Positions 10,020 through 21,288 of a stretch of 64,000 bases of DNA are shown piece after piece. This stretch comes from Halicephalobus mephisto (Eukaryota; Nematoda; Chromadorea; Rhabditida; Panagrolaimidae): positions 682,001 to 746,000 of the forward strand of contig SWDT01000010.1 of the NCBI GenBank assembly GCA_009193035.1, read 5' to 3'. Every line of letters begins with the position of its first letter. Positions within the stretch are counted from its first letter, which is position 1. Under the pieces are notes generated by a model. It did not search any database. It had not been told where the DNA came from and saw nothing but the letters and a program-made list of their open reading frames with translations. Made by a program: the position numbers and the translations under genes.

Positions 10020-13000
10020 TTAACGCTTTCTTCTTGGAGGAGAAACCGGAGGAGCGGTATCAATCTCGCCAGCGTTGATTCGGTTTGGGTCACCAGCAGG
10101 CTTGAATCCAAGTACGTTAATGTCAATAGTCTTGGCAGCTTTGTTCTTCTTCTTCTTCTTGCCAGCTGGTTGAGCAGCAGGAGGTGTGGGCTGAACTGGG
10201 GCAGACGTAACGGCAGCTTGTGCAGTAGAGAGATCCTGAACATGATTTTCACTTAAAAACTTATATCAGAAACTCACATCCTTGTCATTTAGTTTCGGAC
10301 GTGGGCGAAGCTCAATACGCTTTTCAAGAAATTCCTTGTGGAAATCTTTCACAGGTCCACTTTCACCAAAGTACGAGAGGAAGTAATCCTCTACCTGAAA
10401 ACCAACAATCAAAGATAAAAAAGCAAAAAAAACAAACCTCGTCTGGATTTTCAACTCCCATGATGAAAGCAGTAAAAGGTTCAGCTTCAACATTGGCACA
10501 TACAGTTTTATTCAACTGATTAATTGCCTTGACTGCCCATTTCTTGAACTCATCATCATTATTCTTTTCCTTTTCTTTCTTTTTATTGTCATTTGCCTTG
10601 GTTGTTGAAGGTTGATTGGGTTTAGGAACTTCTTTCTTCGGAAGAGTTGAAGGAGGAATAGCCGGCCAAGCGACATCATTTTTAGGAGCGGTTTTGGCGA
10701 CTGACGGAGCAACTGTTCCAGACCAAGGACCAATAGGCATAATCTTCTGTTGACGTCGTTGCTGTTCAAAGATTTCTTGCTCCTTCTTACGCTGTTCTGC
10801 TAGCTTCCTTTCTTCCTCCAGCTGAATCTCCAAAAGTGACCGTTGAGTATGGAGTGGAGGTTTCTCGACAGTTTTAGCGACCCACGGAGCAATCTTTGAA
10901 GCAGCAACAGCGGCGGTAACACGAGCAGCAGCTTCCCTAACAACAGCTTCCTCAACCTCCCGTTTCTTTTGAGCTTCATACTAAAATTAAACGAGTTATA
11001 CTTAATTCCATAATAAAACCTCACTAATTGTTGTTGCCTCTGTTCTTGGAGTTGTTCTTCACGAGCCCTTTGTTCTTGCAGCGTGAGGTTTCGTTGACGT
11101 TCTGCTTCCTCAGCTGCTAAACGACGAGCTTCCATGATAACTTGGTTTCGGAGCATAAGTGCTTCTTTTTCAACTCTTTCTCGTTCACGACGGATGACTT
11201 CTTCTGCAGCACGTTGCTGAGCTTCCAATTCTCGTTTTTCACGTTCACGTTCTTCTTGTAGACGAATTAACTCAGCTGCTTCTTTTGCCCTCTGTTCAGC
11301 AGCCCTTCTTTCAGCTTCTTCCCTCTGACGTTCAAATTCAGCAAGTTGACGACGACGTTCTTCTATCTCTTCCTCCTTAGCAATAGCAGCCCTTTGAAGT
11401 TCTACCTGACGACGTTCAAGTTCTTGTTCCATCATCCGGATACGATATTCACGTTCCAACCGCTCCTGTTCCTCTCTTCGAAGCCGTTCTTGCTGTTCCT
11501 CAAGTCGACGTCGTTCTTCTATGATAACTCTCTGAGATTCCAAAAACTTTGGATCCCTCTCTTGGTCAATCCATGTATTTTCCACCATCTGGTGAGGCTC
11601 AGAACGACGACGAGGAGCAAATGGATCATTCATACCATTCATTTTAATAAGCTCCCCAAGTGTAGTGAAATTCCTTTCATCAGAACGACGACACCGTAAA
11701 TCTTCTTTAAAGAATCTGTTTTTATACCAAATAAGCATCTGAGGAGCTTCATAAGGACCATGTTGTTGTCCATCAGGATCCAAATAATACCATGACTCAT
11801 ATTCTGTGACTGGAGAAGAAGTTATCGAATTCATCAATCCATGCAAAACATCTTGTTCTGGAACAGGTGCTTCGGGAGCACTTTTGCTCGTATTGGAATC
11901 AGTCACAGCCTCATTAGATGGTTGTTGCGAAGCGGAGAATTGGCCAATAGTCGTTCGTGGGGGTGAATTGGAGGAAACTTGTCTTTCAGGTACTTTCTCT
12001 TCTGCAGCCCAGTCTTCTTGGGGCTCATGAGACTCAGACCGTTTGAAATCCGGGTAGAATCTAAAGCACCAATATCACCCCTCAACTATCAGAACGAAAG
12101 ACTTACCTATCAGTATTTCCTGAAAATCTTCCGATTCCACCTCTGACGGGACCAGCAGCTGTCCCAGTACCACGAGAACGATTAAACCCATTACTCTCTT
12201 CAGCTGGATCTTGTCGTCCATTCGTCCCAGTCCCCCGCCAAACATTCCCACTACTATCGTTAGAAGTGTTTGACTTGGAGCCAACAACTGTCCATTCCTC
12301 TTCTCCAGAAGACTTGAAACGAGTTCTAGTTCTATCTCCTGTATTTGAAGGATTTGACTTGTCGAACCCACCACGGAATCCTCCTCTTCCAGCACTGCCA
12401 CCACCTCCCCTTCCTAAAGCCGCACTTCCTCTCCCCATTCCTGCTTTTACGTACGTGGATCCACCAGAAGCCTCCCCAGTTGTCAAAGCACTCCATCGAC
12501 TGACAGGCTGCCTACCTCCACGTGTCCCAGGTGTTATCCATGGAGAATTGGGCGATGATCCATTCCCTGTTCCATTGATGCTCATTCGCTCTTGGTGAGT
12601 AATAAGACTCAACGCTTTACTGGAGTTGATATTCTGTTGAAGACGCTAAACGCCGCAATTACCTCTTGGTAACAATGTTTTCAAACTCACAAGTTCCGTT
12701 TCGCTGAGACTAGTAAGAATAATCGGAGCTTGTCCTTCTTCCACAAGAAACGGACATTGAAGCAACCCATCTGGAGGTTTCGTCCCCGTCAACTCCAGAG
12801 CGAGAATGTCTTCTCGGCCATAGCGATGTTTAGCAAAGACTGGAGCCATCATTTCCTGAAATCAAAGGTTCGTTTGACGACAGCAGTGGGAAATTCAATT
12901 ACCTTGGAACTATCATCGGAATCGAGTGGACTTCGATTAAATCCAGGTTTGTCTCCGCGAGAAGCTGGTGACTGCATCCTAAAAATAGCCATCCATATAA

Positions 13001-13074
13001 AATCACCAGCATTATAATGGTACTGACCAAGTAGGATTAAAATTCACTTGATTGTTGTCGGAAACCGCAGACAT
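10020..13074 (-). CDS. gyf-1: GYF-domain translational repressor (GIGYF family), 912 aa
   Basis: Eight exons on the minus strand: 13074-13028, 12978-12903, 12855-12691, 12645-12107, 12060-11025, 10980-10438, 10394-10278 and 10235-10020. All have GT..AG borders and keep frame. Residues about 53-59 (YGREDIL in HRYGREDILAL) match the 4EHP-binding motif of GIGYF proteins. An RGG-rich linker follows (GRGGGGSAGRGGFRGG). The GYF domain begins near residue 365 (SWYYLDPDGQQHGPY), with the W, DP-G and GP core that binds proline-rich ligands. About 200 residues of charged E/R/Q coiled coil come next, then a Lys-rich tail with GKKKKKNK. The family works with 4EHP and decay factors to silence mRNAs, including miRNA targets. 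The next gene upstream ends 794 bp away. Confidence 0.92.
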
Positions 13075-13867
13075 GACGTCTTTTGCCAGTTGTATTACAC
13101 GCGCCAAATAACAGCTAAAAAAATTCATATAAAAAACACATTAAATCTAACTTAAATTAAATAATTCTTTGTATTTAAACATATTTACAAAGGCTCCTAG
13201 CTATTTTCGGCGTCTACAAAGAACCATAAAAAAGAAAGGCAGAACACGAGAGAAGCCAACACAGTCAGCAGCGGAGGTTTCCTTCTTCAACTATTGAGGC
13301 AAAAGAAATAACGAATAGCTGTTCTAGCTACATTCTCAAGCGAAGAACCAAGGAGGAACGCGAAGTAACATTGCCAATGGCAGAAGAGAGCGGCGATTGT
13401 GCGCACCGTATCAAACAGCTCTTTCGCTCGCACTCAAAAGCTGCCTTGTGACTTTTTCGTTGTGAGACAAGGATCCCGGGCACTTTGAAAAAATGTCAAT
13501 ACCGATAAACAATGCGACCTTCGACCAATTTCGCTAATTTATTTTAAATTATTTTTTTTAAATTTCAATATAAATCTTCCTTATTTATTTCAAAATATAA
13601 ATTATTTTTATATCAAAAATTAAGTTAATTTTAAATATAAAAAGAAGTTTTTTAATTTTAAAAATTTTAAATTATTTTTTATATAAAATTTTCCAAAAAA
13701 AACCAACTAGTTTTTTCAATTTTTTTGAAATCGAAATTATCTTTTTAAAATTAACTAATTTAAAGGAAATTATTAGTTTTTCCAATTTTCTTTAAAATCT
13801 AACTTATTTTTCCAATTAAAATAATTCTTAAAAATCACTTTCTACTTGTTTAAAACTGAAAACAACT
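13075..13867. other. Intergenic: GYF upstream region and phosphatase 3' flank
   Basis: 13075-13500 is mixed-composition DNA likely to hold the promoter of the GYF gene. 13500-13860 is very AT-rich with runs of A and T. No open frame or repeat was recognised. Confidence 0.5.
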
Positions 13868-15271
13868 TTATTGACACAATTCCGTAATACTTTGAACATT
13901 GGCGATTTCTTGTAACAACGAATTCTTCACAAAAGACTCGAAATATCTGGCTGGACATAGTCCAGAATAAAAACTTTTACAAAATAAGAGGTTTTTCGTG
14001 TGGTCTATTCCATTTAGTAAAACCCGAAGAAATAAAGAGTCATTGATAACTGTTTTGGACGTCAATTCGTAAATTTCAAACACTAATCTAGAACCATAAG
14101 GAGGGGGTATACTTGTGACATTCAACCCGAGAGTGAAGACAAAAGGCACAATTGTTATGTCATGACCACTAAAAATTCTTATTTGACTTGAATTACTTGA
14201 TTTTCTAAGTTTCCGAATAACAGTAGCGACGGTTTGCCCGATAGGATATGATTCAGCAGCAAATAATCTTCTCAAATCCTTCGAAAGTGGAAACATTTCT
14301 CGAACCAATTTCCCAACTACTTCTATTGTTTCTGTAAATTTCTCAACTGTCAAGCACTTGGTGTTATTGAAACAAGGAAAAGGCAGTCTTCTGCAAGCAT
14401 ATCGACCAAGAACGGCGTCCACAAAAGATAACGGATGACTTATCTTTTGAAGTCCCATCAACGTCGCCATATTATCCAGTTCCTCACTGAGTCCAGGAAA
14501 GTGCCGGAAATACAGATTCGATCTTGTCTGAAATATTACTCCATATAAAATTCCATATTAAAAACTCACTTTTTCGAACATTTGTCTAAATCCAGCAATT
14601 TTTGAACAACTGCAATTTTTATTCATGCAGAAATAAGTCGTGTTGCTGGCTTTTAGGAAAATTTTCTGTACTTTGTCGGATTGAGGAAAAAGGAAACTCG
14701 AAATAAAGGCGATCCCTGATTGGAATGTTCTGTAGAACAGAGATGAACTGACTGTCACATTTGGACTGCCTTTGAATAAACCTGTTTTTGAATACTGTTG
14801 CCTTAGGAAATTGCCTAATTTGACCAACTGGAGAACTCCTTCTGCTGTCAAGTTGCCTTCTACACATTTGGATCTTTCTGGATACCAGGTATATCCATCA
14901 AATGCCTTGTCAATTGCTATGTAATTTCGGAAATCTCTGGAGTTTACAAGATCAACATACTCTTCAAAGGCTTTTCTATCGACATCGAAATAGGCAGAAC
15001 AATCAGGGACCACTGATTTCATTTCTAAAGGTAGCAGTGGAGATCGTTCGCCATGTCTGAACGTGACTACGAGGCCTTTCAAATTAAAGTCATCTTGGTT
15101 CTGGATCGTCGATTCATTACCGGAGAGTTCTGACTCCAGAAATTGGCAATAATAGTGGATTATTGAAGGCCATTTTTCCTTGATTTTCAGAAGTGGCGGT
15201 CCGGAATCATGGATGAAGTAAATGAAAAAAATAGTTACCACGACTAACAGCAAAAATCTCGATCGTCTCAT
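13868..15271 (-). CDS. Type II membrane histidine acid phosphatase, PXYLP1-like, 453 aa
   Basis: Two exons, 15271-14570 and 14527-13868, joined in phase 0 by a 42-bp intron. Residues 6-20 are a single hydrophobic anchor after an Arg-rich start, so the protein should face the secretory lumen, probably in the Golgi. The catalytic signature RHGERSP sits at 72-78 and the second motif GHD at 355-357, both hallmarks of branch-2 histidine phosphatases. Length and anchor match 2-phosphoxylose phosphatase, which removes a phosphate from the proteoglycan linker xylose. Lysosomal-type acid phosphatases are the alternative. A TTTCAG acceptor 14 nt before the ATG and 165 bp to the stop of NDUFB6 suggest a downstream operon gene. 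The stop codon overlaps an AATAAA signal (CAATAAAG). Confidence 0.85.
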
Positions 15272-15435
15272 ACTATCTCGTCATTCTGAAACTATGGTAA
15301 AAGTACATAAGAAAACAAGGGAAATAAAAGTATAGAACCGCATAAAACAGATTGAAATTTAACAATTTCCTGAGCAAACTCATTTTTTACATTAAATCAG
15401 TAAAGTTCTCAATCGAAACTGTTCCTATTTCACGT
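15272..15435 (-). promoter_or_regulatory. Intercistronic region with trans-splice acceptor
   Basis: Read on the minus strand, the NDUFB6 stop is followed by U-rich DNA containing TACTTT words (Ur-element-like), then a TTTCAG acceptor (exon begins at 15285) and 14 nt later the phosphatase ATG. Length and layout fit an SL2-type operon junction. The acceptor is seen; use of SL2 is inference. Confidence 0.55.
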
Positions 15436-16125
15436 CTACCAAGGTCTAGAAGTTTCGCCGACATTCAGAATGGCAGTACGCTTGTCGTAGCTAGGACCGA
15501 AGTAACGGTACTTGGCCGGATCGAAGTTAGCTTGTTCAATGAGGCCTGGATATTGCTCTTCAATCTCCTTGGCACGGAGAAAAACGTCCTTCTTCTTCAT
15601 CGTCTCAACACCACGCAAGTGAGTCCAGTCCTTAGCTTCGTACTTCCAGTAGTAGTAGATGATTTGAAGAGTCAAGAACCCCATGGCCAGTTTCGGGACC
15701 ATAACCCTGATAGCAGTACCGTAATAAATTCCAAACGTCGGTCGCAGGAAATGCTGGTAGAGCTTATCCCAAGGCCAGCGATAGAGAATTCGAACTGGAT
15801 TCAGTTGACGATGGACAGCGTCAACGTGAATCGGTTCGTCAGGATGCAAGTGCTGGTCTTTGATAAACTTCCTAAAGGTTTCATATATCAATTTTATGCT
15901 TAGAAGGTGAAAACTGGCTTACATTCTCCATTCTCGTTCAGCAGCAGTCATCCCTGCAGTACGGGCTCTCTCGTCGCCCATATGCATCTCCAAGCTCATC
16001 ATGTCGTTGTATCTGTGGACAGGCAGGTCTTTGCCGGACTTCTTGGCAATGGGTGGGGGCGATAGACCCGATCGGGTGTAGGGGTTATTACCCTTCCGCT
16101 CTGGTTTAACGTAATAGTTTCCCAT
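15436..16125 (-). CDS. NDUFB6: NADH dehydrogenase (complex I) subunit NDUFB6-like, 212 aa
   Basis: Two exons, 16125-15923 and 15871-15436, with the intron splitting the Met codon in REWRMKF. The family match rests on EREWRMKFIKDQHLHPDEPI, which parallels the RRRWLKDQELSP region of NDUFB6. It continues with one predicted membrane helix (VPKLAMGFLTLQIIYYYW) followed by a charged matrix or intermembrane tail. The N-terminal 60 residues are a nematode extension relative to the vertebrate protein. NDUFB6 is a single-helix accessory subunit of the complex I membrane arm in the mitochondrial inner membrane. A CTGTTTCAG acceptor 6 nt upstream of the ATG fits spliced-leader addition. It is divergent from eIF2D and probably co-transcribed with the phosphatase gene downstream. 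Confidence 0.88.
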
Positions 16126-16454
16126 AGCTGACTGAAACAGATAGGATTGTCAAAGGTTAAAACACAATCAAAACCGAAATTATAGAAATTCAATCCACGT
16201 TAAAACAGTGATATTACAGCTATCAAAGTCTCGAGATGGTAATTAAGTTATACAAATGCGAAATTTGACAAAAACTAAATCGATATATGAACAGGTAAGA
16301 TCCGAGAAAAAATTTGATGAAGCGATTAGCGGAAGAACGTGCTTCTCCGCACGTTGCGAGCAGGCTTCTCCACCGAGATTTCACAATTGAATTTTTATAA
16401 TTTCCCCAATTTCCTGTTTTAATTCTTTTTTATTTCTATTATTTAAGCTTCAAA
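16126..16454. promoter_or_regulatory. Divergent promoter shared by NDUFB6 and eIF2D
   Basis: 329 bp separate the two divergent start codons. It contains a GC-richer core near 16325-16375 with the inverted words GAACGTGC and GCACGTTG, an E-box-like CACGT pair. The trans-splice acceptor for NDUFB6 is at 16132-16134. Confidence 0.5.
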
Positions 16455-18578
16455 ATGTTTAAGCACGCCTTCAAAGTAAAAAGCAACACAAATATCAAGA
16501 ATTCTGACAGGTCAGTCTTTTATTTTTAGTTTAAATTTTGGTGAATTTGTGTTTTCAGAAGAAAACTGCTTTCGAACATAGGCGAAAGTGCTTCAGAATT
16601 GTTCGGAAAAGCTCCATTCTCCGTTGCTATCGCTCAAATGGTTTCAGAAAAATCAATTGCAATTTATATTTGCGAAAAACAACCTTTATTTTTCGAAGTT
16701 ACTCAAGGCGAACTGTACCCGACTGTCTACCTGACTTGGTTAGTGCCTTCTGTGTTTCCTACATTATTCATTAATGAAGGTACCTTTGCTCATCTCCAGA
16801 ATGGTGCTGATCTGATGCTTCCTGGAGTGATGGTGGATGAGAAATTTGGACTTCCAGAATTCGGGTCTGGTGCCGTTGTTTGTGTTTCTATTTTTTCTTT
16901 CAAGAAAAACAGTATTCAAGGTCCTGTGGCTATTGGGAAAGCTCTGATGTCTTCACAAGAGATGATTCAATGCGGGATGAAGGGGAAAGGAGTCCAGATT
17001 CTTCATGTTTATCAAGACAAACTTTGGTGTGTTTTTCATATATGAAGTTCCTTAATTGTTAAATTTTAGGACTTTTGGCAGACGTGAAACTGTGCCTGTG
17101 TTTGAAGTAAGTAAGTACTTTGGAGCTTCTAAAGAAGAATCTTCGCAAGCAGAATCTGAGGCGGTTGAAGGCGTTACTGAAGCCGTGAACAATGTCAACA
17201 TTGGAAGTACCATTCAAGAAGACGTGGAAGAACTTCCTCCGGAAGACTCATCTGAGAACCAAGCTGAATCTGAAAGTGTTGAAGCTAATCCGGAGGAATT
17301 TCTTCGAAAAGTTTTCCTCTATGCCCTTCGCTGTCACTTACCTAAAGACCAGAAGTTCCCGATGGATGTGGGCCAATTCTACGCTACAATTATTCTCAAG
17401 GCTCTTCCAGAAGGCCAGAAGATCGATATGAAGAAGACAAAGTATAAAAAGTTTTCAACTTTTCTTAATCAAGTGAATGAAACTGCCGGAGAAGGAAACT
17501 GGTTCGTCAAAGTCGTTTCAAAAAAGAACATTGACTCCATTGTTGAGGTTGGTTTAATTTTTAAATTTATGAATACAAACATAACAATCTGCCTTGATTA
17601 AGTATTTTGATATGATGGCTTTTTAGATGTCCGTCTTTAGTTTCATATTTAAGTATCAACCCTAAAAAACATACTTTTATAATTCATATATCTTAATTCA
17701 GAAGTTTCTAGATTTTTTTAAACAAAATAACTCCAGATTACTAATTACGAAATAATCACTACGGAAAAACTAAATTTTTAAGCTGTTTTAATTCTTTAAA
17801 ATTCTATAAATTCATACCGAAATTGTTTTGGAACAAAATTTGTTTTTGATTTCTATAATGAGTTTTTTATTTTCAGTTCAACTTGAAGCATCCTGAAATC
17901 GTTAATGCTGAACCTTTGGGTGAGCAGAACCCAGAAGAAGGAAAACCGAAATTGGGAAAAATCAAAATTGCAGAATGTTTTACATTGACAGAATCCAGTC
18001 TTAAAGAGCTGAAAAATCTCCACCCGAATATCCAGTTAAAGAAAGGTGAAATCCTCCATCCGAATCAAATAAGCGACATTGTTAAAGCTTATATTGATGC
18101 CAAAGGACTATCGAAGCCCGGAAACAAGGCCGAATTGGACGATTCACTGCAGACGATAATGAAGCTCTTCACTCCAGAAATAGTCCCTGTGAATGACATC
18201 GTCCAGAAGTTCACAAGCAGAATGACGAAGGCTTTTTTGATCACAGCTCCAGATGGAAGAAGATTCCTAAGAAAAACCCGAATTCCACAAATTGTTCTAA
18301 AAGTGGAAGTTCGAACTGGCAAGAAAACTGTTTCGTTGGTGAATAACCTTTCTGCGTTCGGAATTGATCCTAAGGAATTCTCACAAAAAGTTCAAAATGC
18401 CATTTCCACTGGAGCTACTGTAATACCGGAAGTGCAATGCTGCATAGGTCCTCAAGTTCTCGTCAATGGAAACCAGATCAACTACATCTGCGAACTTCTT
18501 ATTGAAGGTTACGGTCTCCAGAAGAAGTACATAAGTGGAACTGAACTGGGAACAAAGTCGAAAAAGGGTAAAAAATAA
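16455..18578 (+). CDS. eif-2D: Eukaryotic initiation factor 2D (ligatin), 567 aa
   Basis: Four exons, 16455-16510, 16559-17026, 17070-17547 and 17877-18578, with all junctions in frame. Order of parts: an N-terminal DUF1947-like/PUA region (MFKHAFKVKSN; later LMLPGV and a GAVVCVS strand, with GPVAIGKALMSS typical of a PUA domain); an acidic linker rich in Glu/Ser; a SWIB/winged-helix region; and a C-terminal SUI1 domain (TRIPQIVLKVEVRTGKKTVS, then EVQCCIGPQ for tRNA/40S contact). Length is close to human eIF2D (584 aa). eIF2D delivers or removes tRNA at the ribosomal P site during recycling and reinitiation. Its stop codon lies inside AATAAA and only 31 bp from the stop of the convergent thioesterase gene, so the 3' UTRs must overlap. 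Confidence 0.93.
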
Positions 18579-18609
18579 AACTGGTGGTTTTTATGCAAAA
18601 TAAAGCCTG

Positions 18610-19112
18610 TTATGGATTTGGTTTTTCATCAATGACAGCTAAAGTTTGTTTCGCAACAGCAACTGGGATTCCGTCGGATTTTCGGTAGATTTGGCCTTGG
18701 AAAAAAGCTAAATTTTTGTCCATTTTTAATTTTTGACAATCGATGACGACAATTTCGCCTATTGGAGCGGGATTTAAGTACCTAAAAACTTCAATTATCT
18801 AAGTGGATTTGTGGAATCTTACGAGATAGACATAGTTACAGTAACTCCTGTTTGTTTTGTAAGATTTTTGTTTGGATCGAAAATAGCAGTACTGAGACAG
18901 ACATCCAGAAGAGTGAAAGCACAACCTCCATGAAGATTCCCAACAGGATTACTGTAGGTCTGAAGAACGGGAAATTCGTATTTGATTCTTCCTGGCTCGG
19001 CAAAGATGACTTTACAGTCAGCCAATACTTCCTGGAATCCCTCCCATTGGTTACGGTTGTTCCAGTATTTGTAAAAAGCTTCAAAGTACTTCAGATTCCC
19101 TCGTTGAGCCAT
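18610..19112 (-). CDS. Hotdog-fold acyl-CoA thioesterase (ACOT13/THEM2-like) 1, 153 aa
   Basis: Exons 19112-18823 and 18781-18610, start MAQRGNLKYFEAFYKYW. The 4HBT core is clear: AEPGRIKYEF, then NPVGNLHGGCAFTLLD, which has the active-site Asn and Asp of the THEM2 family plus the HGG turn on the central helix. Next come TGVTVTMSIS and the strand pair DCQKLKMDKNLAF. Family members hydrolyse fatty acyl-CoA, often at mitochondria or in cytosol. The acceptor TCTTCAG lies 22 nt before the ATG and the previous gene ends 110 bp upstream, so this is the last gene of the cluster. Its C terminus faces eIF2D tail to tail. Confidence 0.88.
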
Positions 19113-19222
19113 CGGTGACAAATCTGGGATATTTCTGAAGAAAATTTAAAAATTTAAAATTATATAAAAGCGATTAACGCTTTAGGTAAAATATGCAAAA
19201 TTAAAAACAAATTTATTTAAAT

Positions 19223-21170
19223 TTATAACTTTGCTTTATTTTCGGGAATGAGTGCATAAGTGTGTTGAGAAGCTGCGATGATTGCTCCATCGGATTTCCT
19301 GTAGACTTCGCCTCTGTAGAATCCCAGGGTTTTTCCAGACCGAAGCTTCTGACAGTCGATGACGAGGATGTCTCCAAGTTTCGCAGCGTTCATATAGGCA
19401 ATTGTCATGTCTACAGTAACCCCTCCTTGTGTTCTTCTGGTGGTAGAAGGCTTCCAATCGAGCATCATAAGAAGAACATCCATCAACGCCGCCGTACAGC
19501 CCCCATGGAGACTCCCACCGGCGTTGAGGACGTCATCTGTCACGACGAACTCAAATTTGATCCTCCCGGGCTCCGCATAGACCAGTTTCGTATTGTAAAA
19601 GAAATCATAGAAACCCTCTGAAAATGACGTTAATCAAAGAACTATGTTATTGTGGAAATTAAAGGGGGGGTGAAAGATCCGGCCCCAAAATTTTGAACGC
19701 GCGTTTAGCGCTCTCGTGTCGAGACACTAATTTGCAGCTTTTTGCTTTTCAATGTGCTTGGTTGATTTCTATCTAAAATGTGTGATTGAGTTCAAAACAT
19801 GGCTTTTTCCTCCGTCATCTGTATTATTCCTTAGAGTTTTTAGGTGGAGATGTCCAGGTCTTTTTGGAACATATTTTTCTTTTTTTCCTTCACATCCAAA
19901 ATATCCATGAAGAGTCAGCCGAAATTTTACGCATTACATACATTTGTCGAATACAACATTGTTGGACAAGAAATTTTCCCACGTCTTTTCTTGTTGCCAT
20001 TCGTACCTTGATCCAAATAGGCCTAGAATAGACTCGGGATCACTCGAATTCCAAACTATATTGAAAATAGTCCAAAAAAAACTTTTCTTGATGACATAGA
20101 ACATTTGAATTTTGGGAATTTCACCTCTTTTCTCGAGAGTTTTCATAAAGTCTGCATCTGCTGTCGTCCCAAAAGGTTATTTTTTAGTCGATCCGGCATG
20201 GAGTGCCGAACAATGATAGCGGCACTCAGATATAATGAAACTCGTCGAGCAACGGAGGCTGGCGAACGAGTTGTAGTCGAGGAATGAGTATTATAGTAAG
20301 GCCAAAGGTGGAATGAGGAAAAAGATGAAGAATAGAGAGAAAACGGGTGATTTTAGATAGAAATCAACCAAGCACATTGAAAAGCAAAAAGCTGCAAATT
20401 TAGTGTCTCGACACGAGAGCGCTAAACGCGCGTTCAAAATTTTGGGGCCGGATCTTTCACCCCCCCTTTAAAAATATATAAAATTCTAAAAATGTCTTGA
20501 CGAGAATTTTCCATCAGGATATTATGACAGAATACAGGTTTTCTGAAATTATGCCTAATTGAATGGAATCAACACGTACAAGCCTCTGATCACGGTTTCC
20601 AGATTATTTGATTTTAACTACCCACAATCGATGACAGGATTGCAATTCAATAGAAAATTGATTTTAATTGAGTATAATCAACGTGTTTGGACCATGTTTG
20701 TTTCTAATTTAAAAATATTATCACGTTGATTATATTCAGTTATATTCAATCTTCTGTTGAATTGCAATTTTATAATCGGTTGCACTCGATTAAAATCAAA
20801 TAATCTAGAAACCGTAATCAGAAGCTCTTACGTGCTGATTCTATTCAATTAGGTATAATTTCAGAAAAATTTTTTTCTGTCATAATATCCTGATGGAAAA
20901 TCCTCGTCAAGGCATTTTTAGAATTTTCCATTTGGGACAAAAACTGGAATTTTGAATTTATGAAATTTTGAAAGATTTTAAACATCATTCGTCATATTAC
21001 AGACATTTCTAAAACCTCAAATAACTTTTTAACATTATCGCAGTACTGTAAAAATTGAAATTTTTCAAAAGTAAATTGCTTTGTTTAAAAATGAAAAATT
21101 TACCCCACGTCATTGAAGACCAGTATTTATCGAAAATCTCAAAAAATTCTCCTCTACCTTCTTCTGTCAT
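19223..21170 (-). CDS. Hotdog-fold acyl-CoA thioesterase 2, 153 aa, intron holds transposon and palindrome
   Basis: Exon 1 (21170-21104) encodes MTEEGRGEFFEIFDKYWSSM. Exon 2 (19617-19223) begins after TTTTCAG and completes the junction TW-EGFYDFF, exactly matching the layout of thioesterase 1 (NQWEGFQEV). Active-site positions are intact: NAGGSLHGGCTAALMD, with GVTVDMTIAYMN after it. Unlike its neighbours it lacks the late intron. The intron is about 1.49 kb, far longer than elsewhere in the cluster, because it contains an 805-bp TTAA element and a 450-bp palindrome. Coding sequence is undamaged. AATAAA follows the stop by about 7 nt. Confidence 0.85.
19663..20467. mobile_element. Non-autonomous DNA transposon, 118-bp terminal inverted repeats, TTAA target
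   Basis: The ends AGGGGGGGTGAAAGATCC and its inverse are nearly perfect for about 118 bp (19663-19779 and 20351-20467), with a single 1-bp length difference. TTAA stands directly outside both ends (19659-19662 and 20468-20471), the target duplication of piggyBac-type elements. The interior of about 570 bp has only short open frames (82 and 71 codons), with no transposase motif that I can see. The near-perfect ends suggest a recent insertion. Confidence 0.85.
20480..20927. repeat. Large palindrome, about 205-bp arms around a 36-bp loop
   Basis: 20480-20685 and 20722-20927 are inverted copies with about 85-90% identity. The outer ends AAATTCTAAAAATG/CATTTTTAGAATTT are matched, and both arms contain CATCAGGATATTATGACAGA and its inverse. 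It starts 9 bp after the TTAA element ends. It could be a foldback element or the remnant of an older MITE. The transcript of the host intron would form a long hairpin. Confidence 0.85.
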
Positions 21171-21288
21171 CTTACTGTAGAAGCTAAAATTAATAAATTA
21201 AAGTTGAATTAAAAATTAAAAATATCAAGTAGGATCGAGACCACTGGATCAACGTTATAAATTTGAAATTTATTTTTATCGAAATGTT

